Positions 33,838 through 43,971 of a stretch of 64,000 nt of DNA are shown in pieces. Position numbers and translations under genes: made by a program. The first letter of the stretch is position 1, and every line of letters begins with the position of its first letter. Under the pieces are notes generated by a model. It ran no database searches, was not told the origin of the DNA, and saw nothing but the letters and a program-made list of their open reading frames with translations. The stretch spans positions 434,001 to 498,000 of the forward strand of contig NZ_OY787470.1 in assembly GCF_963678835.1 (NCBI RefSeq), given 5' to 3'. The stretch comes from an uncultured Desulfuromonas sp. (GTDB taxonomy: Bacteria > Desulfobacterota > Desulfuromonadia > Desulfuromonadales > Desulfuromonadaceae).

Positions 33838-34581
33838 TCAGTGACGAGGCAGGGCTCGGGCGACAACCAGTACCGCGACCTTGTGGCCGCGTTGCGTCAA
33901 GGCGCGGCTGCAAGCTCGGGCGGTGGATGTTGTTGTGGCAATGTCGTCTATCAGTAGGATTTTTGATGGCCGTGCTTCTGGGCTGTAAAACACGCTGCGC
34001 ATGTTGTCCATGCGTTGAGTCAGGCTGAGTGTCGATTGTGGCGGTGTTGGTCTGTTGCGCAGGACCAGTGAGCCGTTCACGGGAAGGTTAAGATGTCTTG
34101 CCAGTTGTTGTCCGATCAGCTGGGCCTGATTGTAGCCGCGTTCACGGAGACGCTGCGGGTGGAGTGGGATCGGGACGATGGCATCGGCTGCAAACTGATC
34201 GATAGCCTGCTGATGTTGGTGCAGGATTAGATCGGCCAGAGGCGATGCCAGGGATGTTTTGTGGTGGAACTTGAACTGTTGCAGCAGCTCAGCAAGCTGC
34301 CCTTGGTAGATTCCCGCAGCCTTGAGCCAGTTAAAGGGAGGGCTGGAGGTCAAGCAGTGGCTGCATAGATGGTTCTGCTTGGTTGTTGCAGGGTGGGCAT
34401 GGCCGCAGCGTGGGCAATAGGTTGTCGGCTGTTGCAGGCACGATGTTTGGCAGTCATGGCATAGGAATGACTCCTCGGTGTTCAGTCGTTTCTGACATGC
34501 GGGGCAAGCAGGTGGAAACAGGCTGATATCGACAGCCTTGAAGAGCTTAACAAGGGGATGGATTGCGTGGGCAATGGCCAT
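33838..34581 (-). CDS. ComF/GntX-family phosphoribosyltransferase-like protein
   Basis: A 247-residue protein with an N-terminal zinc-ribbon-like set of cysteines (CPACQKRL, CHDCQTSC, CPRCGHAH, CSHC), then a PRTase-like domain with VPIPLHPQRLRERGYNQAQLI and the PRPP-type loop ILLIDDIATTTSTA. ComF proteins act in DNA uptake in competent bacteria; GntX has other roles, so the exact job is open. It lies 20 bp after gpmI on the same strand. Confidence 0.9.
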   Translation of the reverse strand: MAIAHAIHPLVKLFKAVDISLFPPACPACQKRLNTEESFLCHDCQTSCLQQPTTYCPRCGHAHPATTKQNHLCSHCLTSSPPFNWLKAAGIYQGQLAELLQQFKFHHKTSLASPLADLILHQHQQAIDQFAADAIVPIPLHPQRLRERGYNQAQLIGQQLARHLNLPVNGSLVLRNRPTPPQSTLSLTQRMDNMRSVFYSPEARPSKILLIDDIATTTSTARACSRALTQRGHKVAVLVVARALPRH

Positions 34582-34601
34582 CTTCTGAGGTTGTCCTCAG
34601 C

Positions 34602-36137
34602 TCAGCGGTTGCTGAGCAGGCTATGGCCGGTCATCTCCACCGGTTGCGGCAGGTTCAACAGTTGTAGCAATGTTGGAGCCAGATCGGCCAGTTTTCCGGG
34701 TTGCAGGGAAACACCGTCAGTGTGCTCGCTGACGTAGAGGAGTGGAACCGGGTTGCTGGTGTGTGCGGTGTGTGGTGATCCTGAAGCGTCCGCCATCTGT
34801 TCGCAATTGCCGTGGTCAGCGGTGATCAGCAGACATCCTCCGGCATCCAAGGCGGTTTCCACAACCTGTTGGACGCAGTGGTCAACGGTTTCCATCGCAG
34901 TGATGGCTGCGGAGAGAATGCCGGTGTGACCGACCATGTCCGGATTGGCAAAGTTGAGGATGATCAGGTCGTAGGTATGACTGCGAATTTGCTCCGTGAC
35001 TTGACGACTGACCTCTTCAGCACTCATTTGAGGTTTCAGATCGTAGGTGGCCACTTCTTTTGGTGAAGGGACCAGAATGCGGTCTTCGCCGGTGTAGCTG
35101 GTTTCATTGCCGCCGTTGAAAAAGAAGGTGACGTGGGCATATTTTTCTGTCTCGGCAATGTGCAGCTGTTTCAGCCCGGCCGCTGCGACCGTTTGGGCCA
35201 GAATGTTGGGATAGGTTTCTGTCGGGAAGGCAACAGGCAGCTTGAGGTGCTCGTCGTACTCGGTCATGCACACATAATGGGCCAGGTCGATTTTTTTCTG
35301 TCGGCAGAACCCGTCGAAATCGTCTGTGGTGAACGCACGGGAGATTTCACGTGCCCGGTCCGCCCGGAAATTGAAAAAAATCATGCCGTCATCGTCGCTG
35401 ACGGCTTTGCCGCCTTCGATGAGGCAGGGCACGATAAATTCGTCACTGACATCATTGGCGTAGGAGGCTTGAATGGCGGCAGCGCTGGAAGCAAAAGTGT
35501 TGCCCTGACGCTCGACCATGGCACGGTAGGCCTGTTCGACACGCTCCCAACGTTGATCGCGGTCCATAGCGTAGAAGCGGCCGGAGATGGTGGCAATGGT
35601 TCCCGTGCCGAGTTGCTGCAGCTGCTCTTCAAGTTGCTGCAGATAGGTTGCACCGCTGCGCGGTGGCGTATCGCGGCCATCCATAAAGGCATGGATGTAA
35701 ACTTTTTTGATTCCCTTGTCTTTGGCCAGCTTAACCAGTGCGTAAAGGTGGCTGTTCAGGGAGTGGACACCACCATCGGAAAGCAGGCCCATGAGGTGCA
35801 GATCTCCGCCCCGTGATTTGGTACGATCCATGGCTTCGCAGAGAGCTGCGTTGGTGAAAAAATCGCCGTCGCTGATGCTTTTTGTGATGCGGGTCAGGTC
35901 CTGATAGACGACCCGACCGGCACCGATATTCAAATGCCCCACTTCCGAATTGCCCATTTGCCCTTCCGGCAGTCCGACGGCCAGACCTGACGCTTCAAGG
36001 CGGCTGTTGGGGTAACGCTGGAACAGCCCGTCAAGAAACGGCGTGTCAGCCAAAGCTGCCGCATTGTTCTCCCGGTTGGGGTTGATTCCCCAGCCGTCGA
36101 GAATAGTCAGGATGACGGGACGTTGAGCGGGGGCCAT
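34602..36137 (-). CDS. gpmI: 2,3-bisphosphoglycerate-independent phosphoglycerate mutase
   Basis: A 511-residue, Mn2+-dependent glycolytic enzyme of normal length. The catalytic Ser is in [17 protein letters not shown], and the metal-binding sites are seen in [18 protein letters not shown] and TADHGNCE. It interconverts 3- and 2-phosphoglycerate. It starts 5 bp after the upstream TPR gene, so it is co-transcribed with that gene and comF. Confidence 0.97.
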   Translation of the reverse strand: MAPAQRPVILTILDGWGINPNRENNAAALADTPFLDGLFQRYPNSRLEASGLAVGLPEGQMGNSEVGHLNIGAGRVVYQDLTRITKSISDGDFFTNAALCEAMDRTKSRGGDLHLMGLLSDGGVHSLNSHLYALVKLAKDKGIKKVYIHAFMDGRDTPPRSGATYLQQLEEQLQQLGTGTIATISGRFYAMDRDQRWERVEQAYRAMVERQGNTFASSAAAIQASYANDVSDEFIVPCLIEGGKAVSDDDGMIFFNFRADRAREISRAFTTDDFDGFCRQKKIDLAHYVCMTEYDEHLKLPVAFPTETYPNILAQTVAAAGLKQLHIAETEKYAHVTFFFNGGNETSYTGEDRILVPSPKEVATYDLKPQMSAEEVSRQVTEQIRSHTYDLIILNFANPDMVGHTGILSAAITAMETVDHCVQQVVETALDAGGCLLITADHGNCEQMADASGSPHTAHTSNPVPLLYVSEHTDGVSLQPGKLADLAPTLLQLLNLPQPVEMTGHSLLSNR

Positions 36138-36142
36138 GATGG

Positions 36143-37498
36143 TTATACTCCCGCCTGGGGGATCACCGGTTCAACAACCTTGCGATCTTCGATCAGTTTG
36201 CGGAAGGCGATGCTGTAGCTGCCCCAGGTGCCACACTGCTCGCAGCGGCTCATCCACTCCAGAGAGGTGGTGCCGCAGCAGTCGCAGACATAACCGAGGC
36301 TGAGCTGGTTGTCGACGCCGAGGGCTTTCTGGTACTCTCCGATCGCTTCGTCAATGCGGTTACGGCGACGATGCGCTTCGGCCAGCAATAGGTGGATCTG
36401 CGGAAAGTCGGGTGCGGAACTCTCCACGGTGTAGATGTGCTCAAGTGCTTCGTCAACCATTTCCAGACGCAAACAGAGCTTGCCGTAGAAAAAGCGCAAC
36501 ACCAGGTCGTTGCTGCGCGCCATCAGGGCGCTGCTGTAAAACGACAGCAGAGATTGCGGGTCTTCCTGTTCGATGTAGAGATTCTCCAGACGAGATAGAA
36601 AAACGCTGCGGCCGAGTTTTTTGTAGCTGTCCTGCCAGATGAGTGCCGCATCTTCAGCATTGTCCTGCTGGGCATAGGCATCGCCGAGGGTGACGCGGGC
36701 CGCCGTGAATTCCGGCGCTTCCTTAATGATCTGTTTCAGAGACGAAATGGCCTGATCTTCATCGTTGTTGGCCAGTTTCTGGCGGGCAACCTCGTAACGG
36801 ATAGAGAGGATTTTTTCTTTCTCTTCCTGGATGCGGTTGCCACTTGGACCGGCTTTAAGCAGGCGCTTCTGCAGTTCAAGTGCCTGTTCCCAACGCTGAT
36901 GCTTCATGTGCAGGTCGCGGAGGGCGCGGATAGCTTTGCGGTTATCTTTCTCCAACTCAAGGATCTCTTCGATCTCCTTGCTCGCCGAATCGTCTTCACC
37001 CAGGTCTTCGTAGGTCGCCGCCAGTTTGAACAGGACTTCAAGGCTTTTACCGTTAATGCTTTTGGCTTTACGCAGTAAGGTAATCGCTCCTTGTTGGTCA
37101 CCTTCCTGGGTGTTGACGCTGGCCAGGGCGATATAGCTTTCCACCTTGTTGGGATCTTTGTCGATGGCTTTTTGCAGCAGGGCGTGGGCTTTTTTGATGT
37201 CCCCGGAGAGCAGGCGACCGACACCGTCACGGTAGATGGTATCGATCTCTTTGTTTCTTTTTTCACCGCGTCCGCGCAGCCAGTTGCGCAGCCCGTAAGT
37301 CAGGGCACCGTAGAGGTGGAAACCGTAGCCGATGAAAAGGCCGACCAGGATGCAGCCAATGACCACAACGGTCACCGGGTAGGTGACCGAACTGTCCGGC
37401 AGGAAAAAAATGGTCATTTCCTGGGGGTTAATGCCTGAGAAAAAGACAAAAAAAGCCAGGAACATGATGACAACGAGAAGAAATGACATGAGGGTCAT
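36143..37498 (-). CDS. LapA-like membrane domain fused to a LapB/YciM-like TPR protein
   Basis: A 451-residue protein. The N-terminal 75 or so residues have two membrane helices flanking a short segment ([18 protein letters not shown]), like the LapA (DUF1049) protein. A string of TPR-type helices follows from about 90 to 390. The C-terminus ends in a rubredoxin-type metal knuckle pair, CDCCGTT and [10 protein letters not shown], the hallmark of LapB. LapB in E. coli sets LPS synthesis by guiding LpxC degradation; there LapA and LapB are separate genes. Strong GGAGG site. Confidence 0.85.
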   Translation of the reverse strand: MTLMSFLLVVIMFLAFFVFFSGINPQEMTIFFLPDSSVTYPVTVVVIGCILVGLFIGYGFHLYGALTYGLRNWLRGRGEKRNKEIDTIYRDGVGRLLSGDIKKAHALLQKAIDKDPNKVESYIALASVNTQEGDQQGAITLLRKAKSINGKSLEVLFKLAATYEDLGEDDSASKEIEEILELEKDNRKAIRALRDLHMKHQRWEQALELQKRLLKAGPSGNRIQEEKEKILSIRYEVARQKLANNDEDQAISSLKQIIKEAPEFTAARVTLGDAYAQQDNAEDAALIWQDSYKKLGRSVFLSRLENLYIEQEDPQSLLSFYSSALMARSNDLVLRFFYGKLCLRLEMVDEALEHIYTVESSAPDFPQIHLLLAEAHRRRNRIDEAIGEYQKALGVDNQLSLGYVCDCCGTTSLEWMSRCEQCGTWGSYSIAFRKLIEDRKVVEPVIPQAGV

Positions 37499-37612
37499 AC
37501 GGTCCTCCTGCGGGAAACTCCCGAGATAAATATAAAATTGTATCTACAATACACCAGATGTATGGATGATTCAGTTTTTGTCCCGTCCGGCGGGGCCGGG
37601 CAACGGCAGCCG

Positions 37613-38089
37613 TTAACTGTTATGATACGGCTCCCGACGGATAATTGTCATGGCCCGGTACAGTTGTTCGTAGAGGAACATGCGGGCCATCTGGTGGGTC
37701 ATGGTCATGTCGGACAGCGATAACAGGCTATCGCAACGTTGTCGCAGTGTGTCTGTCAGACCGTATGCGCCACCAATGATCAAGCACACATTGCCTGTGC
37801 CCTGATTCATATGTTTTTCCAGACTGGCGGCCAGTTTCTTGGAACTGAGCCGGTGCCCTTTTTCGTCGAGACCGATGACGTGGCTTCCCGGTGGAATACG
37901 TGCCATCAGGGCTTCGGCCTCATGGTTGCGGACAAAGTCGGGCGTGGCTTTTTTGCCGCCGCGTTTTTCTTCTTTCAGCTCAATCTCGTCAACAGGTAGA
38001 TAGCGTTTCAGGCGTTGGTGATATTCGTCGCGGCCTTCCTTAAGAAAAGGCAGCGACAGTTTGCCGACACAGAGAATCGTCAGTTTCAC
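37613..38089 (-). CDS. rlmH: 23S rRNA pseudouridine-1915 N3-methyltransferase
   Basis: A 158-residue SPOUT-fold methyltransferase of normal length. The SAM-binding knot is seen in LIIGGAYGLTDTLRQRCD and the C-terminal LSLSDMTMTHQMARMFLYEQLYRAMTI. It modifies helix 69 of 23S rRNA on assembled ribosomes. It follows rsfS by 12 bp, a common pairing. Confidence 0.97.
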   Translation of the reverse strand: MKLTILCVGKLSLPFLKEGRDEYHQRLKRYLPVDEIELKEEKRGGKKATPDFVRNHEAEALMARIPPGSHVIGLDEKGHRLSSKKLAASLEKHMNQGTGNVCLIIGGAYGLTDTLRQRCDSLLSLSDMTMTHQMARMFLYEQLYRAMTIIRREPYHNS

Positions 38090-38101
38090 GGTAGCCTGTC
38101 T

Positions 38102-38467
38102 TTATCGGTTGGCAGCGTTTTCCTGAAGCAGTTCCAGTTCGTCTGCCTCAGACCACAGACCGTCCAAATCGTAAAATGAGCGGACCTCCTGTTGAAATAC
38201 GTGCACCATCACATCGCCATAGTCCAGCAGGACCCAGCGTCCTTCGTTCATTCCTTCGACGGCGAGGGGCTGCAGATTGTAGTTCTGCTTCAGTCCCAGT
38301 CGGACAGACTCAGCAATGGCCTGCACCTGACGATCCGAGGTGCCGGTGGCCAGGACCAGATAGTCCGCCAGAGAGGACAGTTTGCTGATATGGAGCACCT
38401 TGATATCGAGGGCTTTTCTGTCCGAAGCGTATTCAGAACACAACAGAGCGCGTTGATCGGATTGCAA
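38102..38467 (-). CDS. rsfS: Ribosomal silencing factor
   Basis: A 121-residue RsfS/Iojap protein that binds ribosomal protein L14 and blocks subunit joining in starvation. Family segments LADYLVLATGTSDRQVQAIAES and EGMNEGRWVLLDYGDVMVHVF are clear. The start is a TTG with an AAAGG site, 5 bp after the nadD stop. No in-frame ATG gives a full-length product. Confidence 0.93.
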   Translation of the reverse strand: MQSDQRALLCSEYASDRKALDIKVLHISKLSSLADYLVLATGTSDRQVQAIAESVRLGLKQNYNLQPLAVEGMNEGRWVLLDYGDVMVHVFQQEVRSFYDLDGLWSEADELELLQENAANR

Positions 38468-38472
38468 AATCG

Positions 38473-39126
38473 TTAACCTTTCCCGGACGCATACAGGTGA
38501 TGCGTCTTGATATATTCATAGACCGCCTGCGGAAGTGCTTCTTCAACAGGGCGATTGTCAGCCAGGTTGTGACGTATTTGTGTTGACGAGATGTTGATGA
38601 ACGATTCCGTCAAGAAATACAGGTGGCTGCCACTGGTGTGGCAAAAAGTTTTAAGTACGGAATCATAACAGAACTGTCCACGGATAGCAACGGGCAGAGC
38701 GTCTGTTGACGCTGGTTTCGCCACGCCTGGGCGACGGGCGACGACCAGGTCGCATAAGGGGAAAATATCCTCGAAATGGTACCAGGTGTGCAAGCTGTGA
38801 AGCGAGTCCATGCCGATAAGGAAATAGAAGCTGTCCTCGGGGTAAAGGGCATGGAGTTGTTGCAGGGTGTCGCGTGAATAACTTTTTCCTTGGCGGCGTC
38901 CCTCAATGTCGCATGCCTCAAAGCCGTCTGTCCCGGCTATGGCGCATTCAACCATAGCCAGCCGTTGGGCAAACGGCGGCAATCCTTCGACCTGTTTGTG
39001 CGGTGGGGTGGCTGCCGGGATAAACAACACCCGGTCCAACGCAAAACGTTGCTGCATCTCCCGGGCAATAGCCAAATGGCCCAGGTGGATGGGGTTGAAT
39101 GTGCCGCCGATAATCCCTGTTTTCAT
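38473..39126 (-). CDS. nadD: Nicotinate-nucleotide adenylyltransferase
   Basis: A 217-residue nucleotidyltransferase making deamido-NAD. The (T/H)xGH signature is in GIIGGTFNPIHLGHLAIA and the second motif in SSTQIRHNLADNRPVEEALP. ATG 39126 matches the family start; the frame extends upstream over the proA stop but this is unlikely to be used. Ribosome site weak, suggesting coupling to proA. Confidence 0.95.
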   Translation of the reverse strand: MKTGIIGGTFNPIHLGHLAIAREMQQRFALDRVLFIPAATPPHKQVEGLPPFAQRLAMVECAIAGTDGFEACDIEGRRQGKSYSRDTLQQLHALYPEDSFYFLIGMDSLHSLHTWYHFEDIFPLCDLVVARRPGVAKPASTDALPVAIRGQFCYDSVLKTFCHTSGSHLYFLTESFINISSTQIRHNLADNRPVEEALPQAVYEYIKTHHLYASGKG

Positions 39127-39139
39127 CGTGTCGGTTTCG

Positions 39140-40396
39140 TCAGGGGCGCACTTGGCCATTACCGAAGACCACAAATTTGCGCGTGGTTAAATCTTCCAAA
39201 CCCATGGGGCCAAAGGAGTGTAGTTTGGTGGTTGAGATGCCGATTTCAGCACCGAGGCCCAGTTGGTTGCCGTCGGAAAAGCGCGATGAAGCGTTAACCA
39301 TGGTGACGCTGGAGTTGACGCTGCGGGTAAACTTCTGCGCATTCGTGTAATTGCTGGTGACAATAACCTCGGTGTGGAGCGAGGTATGGCGGCGGATGTG
39401 GTCAATGGCCTGATCGAGACTATCAACAATGCGTACTGCAAGGATCAGATCGAGATATTCCTCGTCCCAATCGGTGTCCGTGGCGGCAATGGCGTCATCG
39501 GTCAGGGCACAGGTGGCCGGGCAGCCGCGCAGCTCCACGTTGTGTTGTTTCATGGCTCGGGCAATATGCGGCACAAAGGTTTCCGCAATATCCTTGTGGA
39601 TCAACAGAGTCTCCATGGCGTTGCACACGCCGGGGCGCTGCACTTTGGCGTTAAGGCAGATTTCGGTGGCCATGTCGGTGTCGGCGTCGGCGTCGACAAA
39701 TGTGTGACACACCCCTTTGTAGTGCTTGATCACCGGAATGTGGGAATTCTCGCTGACAAAACGGATCAGGCCTTCGCCGCCACGCGGAATGATCAGGTCG
39801 ATCTCTTCGTCGCGTTTTAATAGTTCATGGACGGCCTGGCGATCCGTGGTGGTTACGACCTGCAGCGCTGCTTCCGGCAGTCCCATCGCGTTCAATTCGT
39901 TTTTGAGGATGGCACCGATGGCGGTATTGGAGTGAATGGCCTCGGAACCGCCACGCAGGATCACCGCATTGCCGCTTTTCAGACACAGGGCGGCGGCGTC
40001 GGCGGTGACGTTGGGACGCGACTCAAAAATGATGCCGATGACGCCCAAAGGGATGCGCATGCGGCCTACCTGAATGCCGTTGGGGCGAAGCCACATGCCG
40101 GTAACTTCACCAACCGGATCCGGCAGGGAGGCGACTTCGCGCAGCCCGTCGGCCATGGCTGTGATGCGGTCATCATTGAGAACCAGGCGGTCGATCATGG
40201 CGCTGGACAGACCGTTGTCGCGGGCGGCCTGCAGGTCTTTTTCATTCTCCTGTTGCAGTTGGCTGGTTTCGGCTTCCAGGGCCGCGGCCATACGGCATAA
40301 TAGGTCGTTTTTGACAGCCGAAGAGAGCTCGGCCATAGTTGTCGCCGCCTGTTTGGCCTCGACGGCCAGTTGTTTCATCTGCTCTGCAACATTCAT
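39140..40396 (-). CDS. proA: Gamma-glutamyl phosphate reductase
   Basis: A 418-residue aldehyde-dehydrogenase-fold enzyme, second step of proline synthesis. The catalytic Cys lies in AKVQRPGVCNAMETLL; cofactor and substrate segments VGRMRIPLGVIGIIFESRPNV and LIIPRGGEGLI are typical. ATG 40396 with GGAG is preferred over an in-frame TTG. It follows proB by 27 bp. Confidence 0.97.
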   Translation of the reverse strand: MNVAEQMKQLAVEAKQAATTMAELSSAVKNDLLCRMAAALEAETSQLQQENEKDLQAARDNGLSSAMIDRLVLNDDRITAMADGLREVASLPDPVGEVTGMWLRPNGIQVGRMRIPLGVIGIIFESRPNVTADAAALCLKSGNAVILRGGSEAIHSNTAIGAILKNELNAMGLPEAALQVVTTTDRQAVHELLKRDEEIDLIIPRGGEGLIRFVSENSHIPVIKHYKGVCHTFVDADADTDMATEICLNAKVQRPGVCNAMETLLIHKDIAETFVPHIARAMKQHNVELRGCPATCALTDDAIAATDTDWDEEYLDLILAVRIVDSLDQAIDHIRRHTSLHTEVIVTSNYTNAQKFTRSVNSSVTMVNASSRFSDGNQLGLGAEIGISTTKLHSFGPMGLEDLTTRKFVVFGNGQVRP

Positions 40397-40423
40397 TCTC
40401 AATGCTCCTTGCGTGATCTTGAA

Positions 40424-41566
40424 TTAGCTGTTTTCGTCACCGTCGTCTTCGGTCAGAACCAGGTTGTCGCGGTGAATGATCTCATCGCCATATTTATAGC
40501 CGAGAACCTGCTCAATTTCAGCGGTTTTTTTGCCCATGATCTGCAGTAGCTCGGCCAGGGCGTAGTTGGTGACACCTTTGGCGAATTCGTTGCCCTGCTC
40601 GTCGCATAGGCGCACGGCGTCGCCACGGTCAAAACCGCCTTCCACCCCTTTGATGCCTGAGGGCAGCAGGCTGCGACCGTTGTTGACAATGGCATTGACC
40701 GCCCCGTCGTCGACGAGTAACTTGCCGCGCGGTTTTTTAGTGAAGGCGATCCAGTGCTTTTTAGCTGCCATGCGGTTGCTGGCCGGGAAAAAATAGGTGC
40801 CGACATCTTCGCCGTCAAACAGGCGGAGCAGGTTGCCCGGTGTCAGGCCGTTGATAATGGCGGTGCCGACTCCGTGCATGGTGGCGCGCTTGGCCGCCTT
40901 GAGTTTAGTGGCCATGCCGCCGGTGCCGAGTTCGCTGTCGGCAACGCCGGCCATCGCTTTAATCTTTTCATTAATCCGTTCCACCTCTTGGATCAGGGTG
41001 GCATCGTCGTGTTTGCGCGGATCTTTGTCGTAAAGCCCGTCGACATCGGACAGGATGACCAGCAGGTTAGCGTCGATCAGGTTGGTCACCAGCGCCGACA
41101 GGTTGTCGTTGTCGCCAAAGCGGATTTCGTCAACAACGACGGTGTCGTTTTCATTGATAATCGGGACAATGCCGTAATCAAGCAGCGTTGTCAGAGTGTT
41201 GCGCGCATTGAGATAGCGGCGGCGGTTGGCCAGGTCGTCACGGGTCAGCAGCACCTGGGCGACATTTTCCTTGCGCTCGCGAAACGCCGTGCGGTAGTAA
41301 CGCATCATACGGCTTTGGCCAACGGCCGCAGCAGCCTGTTTGAGCGGGATGGTCTTCGGCCGGCCGGTAATGCCCAGATCTTTTTTTCCCGCCGCCACGG
41401 AACCCGACGAGACCAGGATGACTTCGTAGCCACGCTGTTTCAGCGTGCAGATATCCTGGGCCAGAGCATCAAGGTGGTCGCGATCAAGGCCGTCCTGATC
41501 AGAAATCACCGCACTGCCAACTTTGATTACCACCCGCTTTGCCGGTGAAATCAATGTTTTGCGCAT
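40424..41566 (-). CDS. proB: Glutamate 5-kinase
   Basis: A 380-residue enzyme, first and feedback-controlled step of proline synthesis. Amino-acid kinase domain at the N-terminus (RVVIKVGSAVI, ILVSSGSVAAGK, INENDTV, LSDVDGLYDKDP, GTGGMATKLKAA) and a PUA domain at the C-terminus. I chose ATG 41566, 4 bp beyond the obgE stop, as in the family; ATG 41587 or 41590 would overlap obgE. Confidence 0.94.
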   Translation of the reverse strand: MRKTLISPAKRVVIKVGSAVISDQDGLDRDHLDALAQDICTLKQRGYEVILVSSGSVAAGKKDLGITGRPKTIPLKQAAAAVGQSRMMRYYRTAFRERKENVAQVLLTRDDLANRRRYLNARNTLTTLLDYGIVPIINENDTVVVDEIRFGDNDNLSALVTNLIDANLLVILSDVDGLYDKDPRKHDDATLIQEVERINEKIKAMAGVADSELGTGGMATKLKAAKRATMHGVGTAIINGLTPGNLLRLFDGEDVGTYFFPASNRMAAKKHWIAFTKKPRGKLLVDDGAVNAIVNNGRSLLPSGIKGVEGGFDRGDAVRLCDEQGNEFAKGVTNYALAELLQIMGKKTAEIEQVLGYKYGDEIIHRDNLVLTEDDGDENS

Positions 41567-41570
41567 GGCT

Positions 41571-42605
41571 TTAATTCGTCGTGCCATCATCGGGAGTTAC
41601 TTCCTTTAACGCGTCGAGACGTGTTCCCACTTCCTCGACCAGTTCTTTAAGACCGTCGCCGCTGATGGCGGAGATGGTAAACACCTGATAGCCGCGTTGT
41701 TCAAACAGGGGGCGAGCGATGTCAGCTCGTTCACGGACATCGGTGACATCATTTTTTGTCAGTACCACCAGTTGCGGCTTGTCGGCCAGAGTGGCATCGT
41801 GGCGTTTCAGTTCGCCATTGATGATGTCAAACGGCTCAAGCAGATTGTCTTCCGGGGAGCTGGTCAGGTCCACCAGATGGAGGAAAAAGTCGGTTCGCTC
41901 CACATGGCGCAGAAAACGGGTGCCAAGCCCCTGGCCGTCACTGGCGCCCTCAATCAATCCGGGGATATCGGCCATGACAAAGGTTTTGAATCCGCCATAG
42001 CGCACGACGCCAAGGTTGGGTACTAGCGTCGTGAACGGATAATCGGCCACTTTGGGCCGGGCTGCAGAAACCGCGCGGATCAACGTTGATTTCCCGGCGT
42101 TGGGCATGCCCACCAGGCCGACATCGGCCAGCAACTTCAGTTCCAGCCGCAGGGTGAGGGTTTCGCCGGGAGTGCCCGGCTGGCAATGGCGTGGTGCGCG
42201 ATTGGTGCTGGTGGCGAAGCGCGCATTGCCACGTCCGCCCTGACCGCCGCTGAGCAACTTGGTGGTTTGGCCGGGTTCCACCATATCCGCCAGCAATTCG
42301 TCGGTTTCGGCATCGTAGACCAGCGTGCCGGGAGGCACGTGGATGGTCAGGTCGTCGCCGGTTTTACCGTGCATGTTTTTGCCCATGCCGGGCGCGCCGT
42401 TGGTTGCTTTATAGTGGGCATTGTAGCGAAAATCGAGCAGGGTGGTCAGGCTGGAGTCGGTGTGCAGATAAACGTCGCCACCGCCGCCGCCGTCACCGCC
42501 GTCGGGACCGCCGCGGGGAATAAATTTTTCACGTCGAAACGACATGCAGCCGCGGCCGCCGTCGCCGGATTTGATGTGGATTTTGACTTGATCAACGAAA
42601 CGCAT
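41571..42605 (-). CDS. obgE: Obg-family GTPase
   Basis: A 344-residue ribosome-assembly GTPase. It has the glycine-rich Obg fold (SGDGGRGCMSFRREKFIPRGG) then the G domain: GMPNAGKST, DIPGLIEGAS, TKND. The C-terminus is short, without the long acidic tail of E. coli. Position between rpmA and proB is the usual one. ATG 42605 matches the family start (MRFVDQVKI). Confidence 0.96.
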   Translation of the reverse strand: MRFVDQVKIHIKSGDGGRGCMSFRREKFIPRGGPDGGDGGGGGDVYLHTDSSLTTLLDFRYNAHYKATNGAPGMGKNMHGKTGDDLTIHVPPGTLVYDAETDELLADMVEPGQTTKLLSGGQGGRGNARFATSTNRAPRHCQPGTPGETLTLRLELKLLADVGLVGMPNAGKSTLIRAVSAARPKVADYPFTTLVPNLGVVRYGGFKTFVMADIPGLIEGASDGQGLGTRFLRHVERTDFFLHLVDLTSSPEDNLLEPFDIINGELKRHDATLADKPQLVVLTKNDVTDVRERADIARPLFEQRGYQVFTISAISGDGLKELVEEVGTRLDALKEVTPDDGTTN

Positions 42606-42795
42606 GATCGGGTATTGTCTTTCTTGCGACGCGCGTTGTAAACGCGATGATCGCATGAATTTTAAAGTCGGCTGGTGTTGTGAATCGTGTTGCCTGGCAA
42701 CACCGCAACGTTTTTTAACGGTTTATGGGGCCATGGGTAGTCGAAATGAATATCCGGCGTTTTTTTTGTAAAAACGTTCTCCCAATCTACCATAA

Positions 42796-42833
42796 AAAAA
42801 CCCGAAGTTCTCAACGCTGAACTCCGGGTCTTT
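42796..42833. terminator. Terminator after rpmA
   Basis: ACCCG-A-AGTTC pairs with GAACT-C-CGGGT (one mismatch) around an 8-nt loop. A T-run follows on the minus strand. It separates rplU-rpmA from obgE, which has roughly 190 bp of leader. Confidence 0.75.
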
Positions 42834-42854
42834 AGTTGTGTGTTGTTCGCGCGA

Positions 42855-43109
42855 CTAGTTGGCGTAAACAGAAATTTTCTGACGCTTCTTGTCTTTGCGC
42901 TCAAACTTGACAACGCCGTCGATCAGGGCGAACAGGGTATAATCCTTGCCGCAACCAACATTGTTACCTGGGTGGAACGTGGTCCCACGCTGACGTACCA
43001 GGATGGAACCGGCTGTCACTTCCTGACCACCGAATCGCTTGACGCCAAGGCGCTTACCAACACTGTCGCGACCGTTCTTGGAACTGCCGCCCGCTTTTTT
43101 GTGAGCCAT
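42855..43109 (-). CDS. rpmA: Ribosomal protein L27
   Basis: An 84-residue protein of normal length: [16 protein letters not shown] at the N-terminus, which reaches the peptidyl-transferase centre, and the [15 protein letters not shown] motif. 11 bp after rplU. Confidence 0.98.
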   Translation of the reverse strand: MAHKKAGGSSKNGRDSVGKRLGVKRFGGQEVTAGSILVRQRGTTFHPGNNVGCGKDYTLFALIDGVVKFERKDKKRQKISVYAN

Positions 43110-43120
43110 GAGTAGCCTCC

Positions 43121-43429
43121 TTAAGCCTCAATGCCTGTAATCATCAGACGAGTGATGGGTTGACGGTGTCCATAGGTCTTGCGAAAGCCCTTGCGACGCT
43201 TGGATTTGAAGACGAGAACTTTTTTGTCCTTGCCCTGCTCGACAATGCGAGCTGTAACCTTTGCGTCTGGCAATAGAGGTGCTCCGATTTTTACCTCTTC
43301 TCCGCCGACCATGAGGACCTCGCTCAGTTCGATGGTTTCACCCACAGAACCGGCGATTTTTTCAATTTTTACTGTGTCACCTTCGGATACTTTGTATTGT
43401 TTTCCTCCGGTCTTGATCACCGCATACAT
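43121..43429 (-). CDS. rplU: Ribosomal protein L21
   Basis: A 102-residue large-subunit protein ([19 protein letters not shown]-terminal [21 protein letters not shown]). ATG 43429 with GAGG eight bases upstream is preferred over an overlapping GTG three codons earlier. First gene of the rplU-rpmA unit. Confidence 0.97.
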   Translation of the reverse strand: MYAVIKTGGKQYKVSEGDTVKIEKIAGSVGETIELSEVLMVGGEEVKIGAPLLPDAKVTARIVEQGKDKKVLVFKSKRRKGFRKTYGHRQPITRLMITGIEA

Positions 43430-43500
43430 GTACTTCACCTCGTTTCTCTGTGTTTTTATGCTTCAGTAACGGCGCACTGTACCGTTCGATCGGGGCGCTG

Positions 43501-43971
43501 TCAAGGAGATTTTTCCCCTTGACGGGCAGGCTGATCCGCCCCGTTTGGCAGGGCGTCGAATTGCATAAACTTCGCATCGGCGCGTGCCATCAGGCAGTCC
43601 TCCTGATGGAGTTGCGCCTCGACTCGATAGACCGGTGGTAGGCTGTGGGTGATGCGCGCCGACAACTGTAGAGTGGCTTCGGCGGGGACCGGCTGAACAA
43701 AACGGATTTTCAATTCTCCGGTCACCGCCTTGATGCGATGGGCGAACAGGCAGTGGGTCATGGCGCTATCAAGCAGGGAACAGATGATGCCGCCGTGGAG
43801 CAGGCTCTGGTAGCCCTGCAGCCACGGCGAACCGCGAAAAGAGGTGTGGACACCTCCCTGACCGTCGTCGCTGAACGAAAGTTTCAGCGACAGCGGATTG
43901 TGCTCACCACACATAATGCAGTGTTGATGCCCTTGACCTTGACCGGTGGCTGTTGCCAGATCAATGGTCAC
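43501..43971 (-). CDS. Hotdog-fold thioesterase (PaaI-like)
   Basis: A 156-residue protein with the acyl-CoA thioesterase signature LLHGGIICSLLDSAMTH and strands following it. The N-terminus has a CIMCGEHNPLSLKL segment, seen in a subgroup of these proteins. Substrate unknown. Its start overlaps the preceding NifX-like gene by 11 bp, so it is part of that operon. Confidence 0.88.
   Translation of the reverse strand: MTIDLATATGQGQGHQHCIMCGEHNPLSLKLSFSDDGQGGVHTSFRGSPWLQGYQSLLHGGIICSLLDSAMTHCLFAHRIKAVTGELKIRFVQPVPAEATLQLSARITHSLPPVYRVEAQLHQEDCLMARADAKFMQFDALPNGADQPARQGEKSP

Noticed and set aside
33699-33866. Longer N-terminus for the 52-residue protein
   Set aside because: The upstream part has no ribosome site and reads like non-coding sequence; ATG 33698 has a clear AAGGAG.
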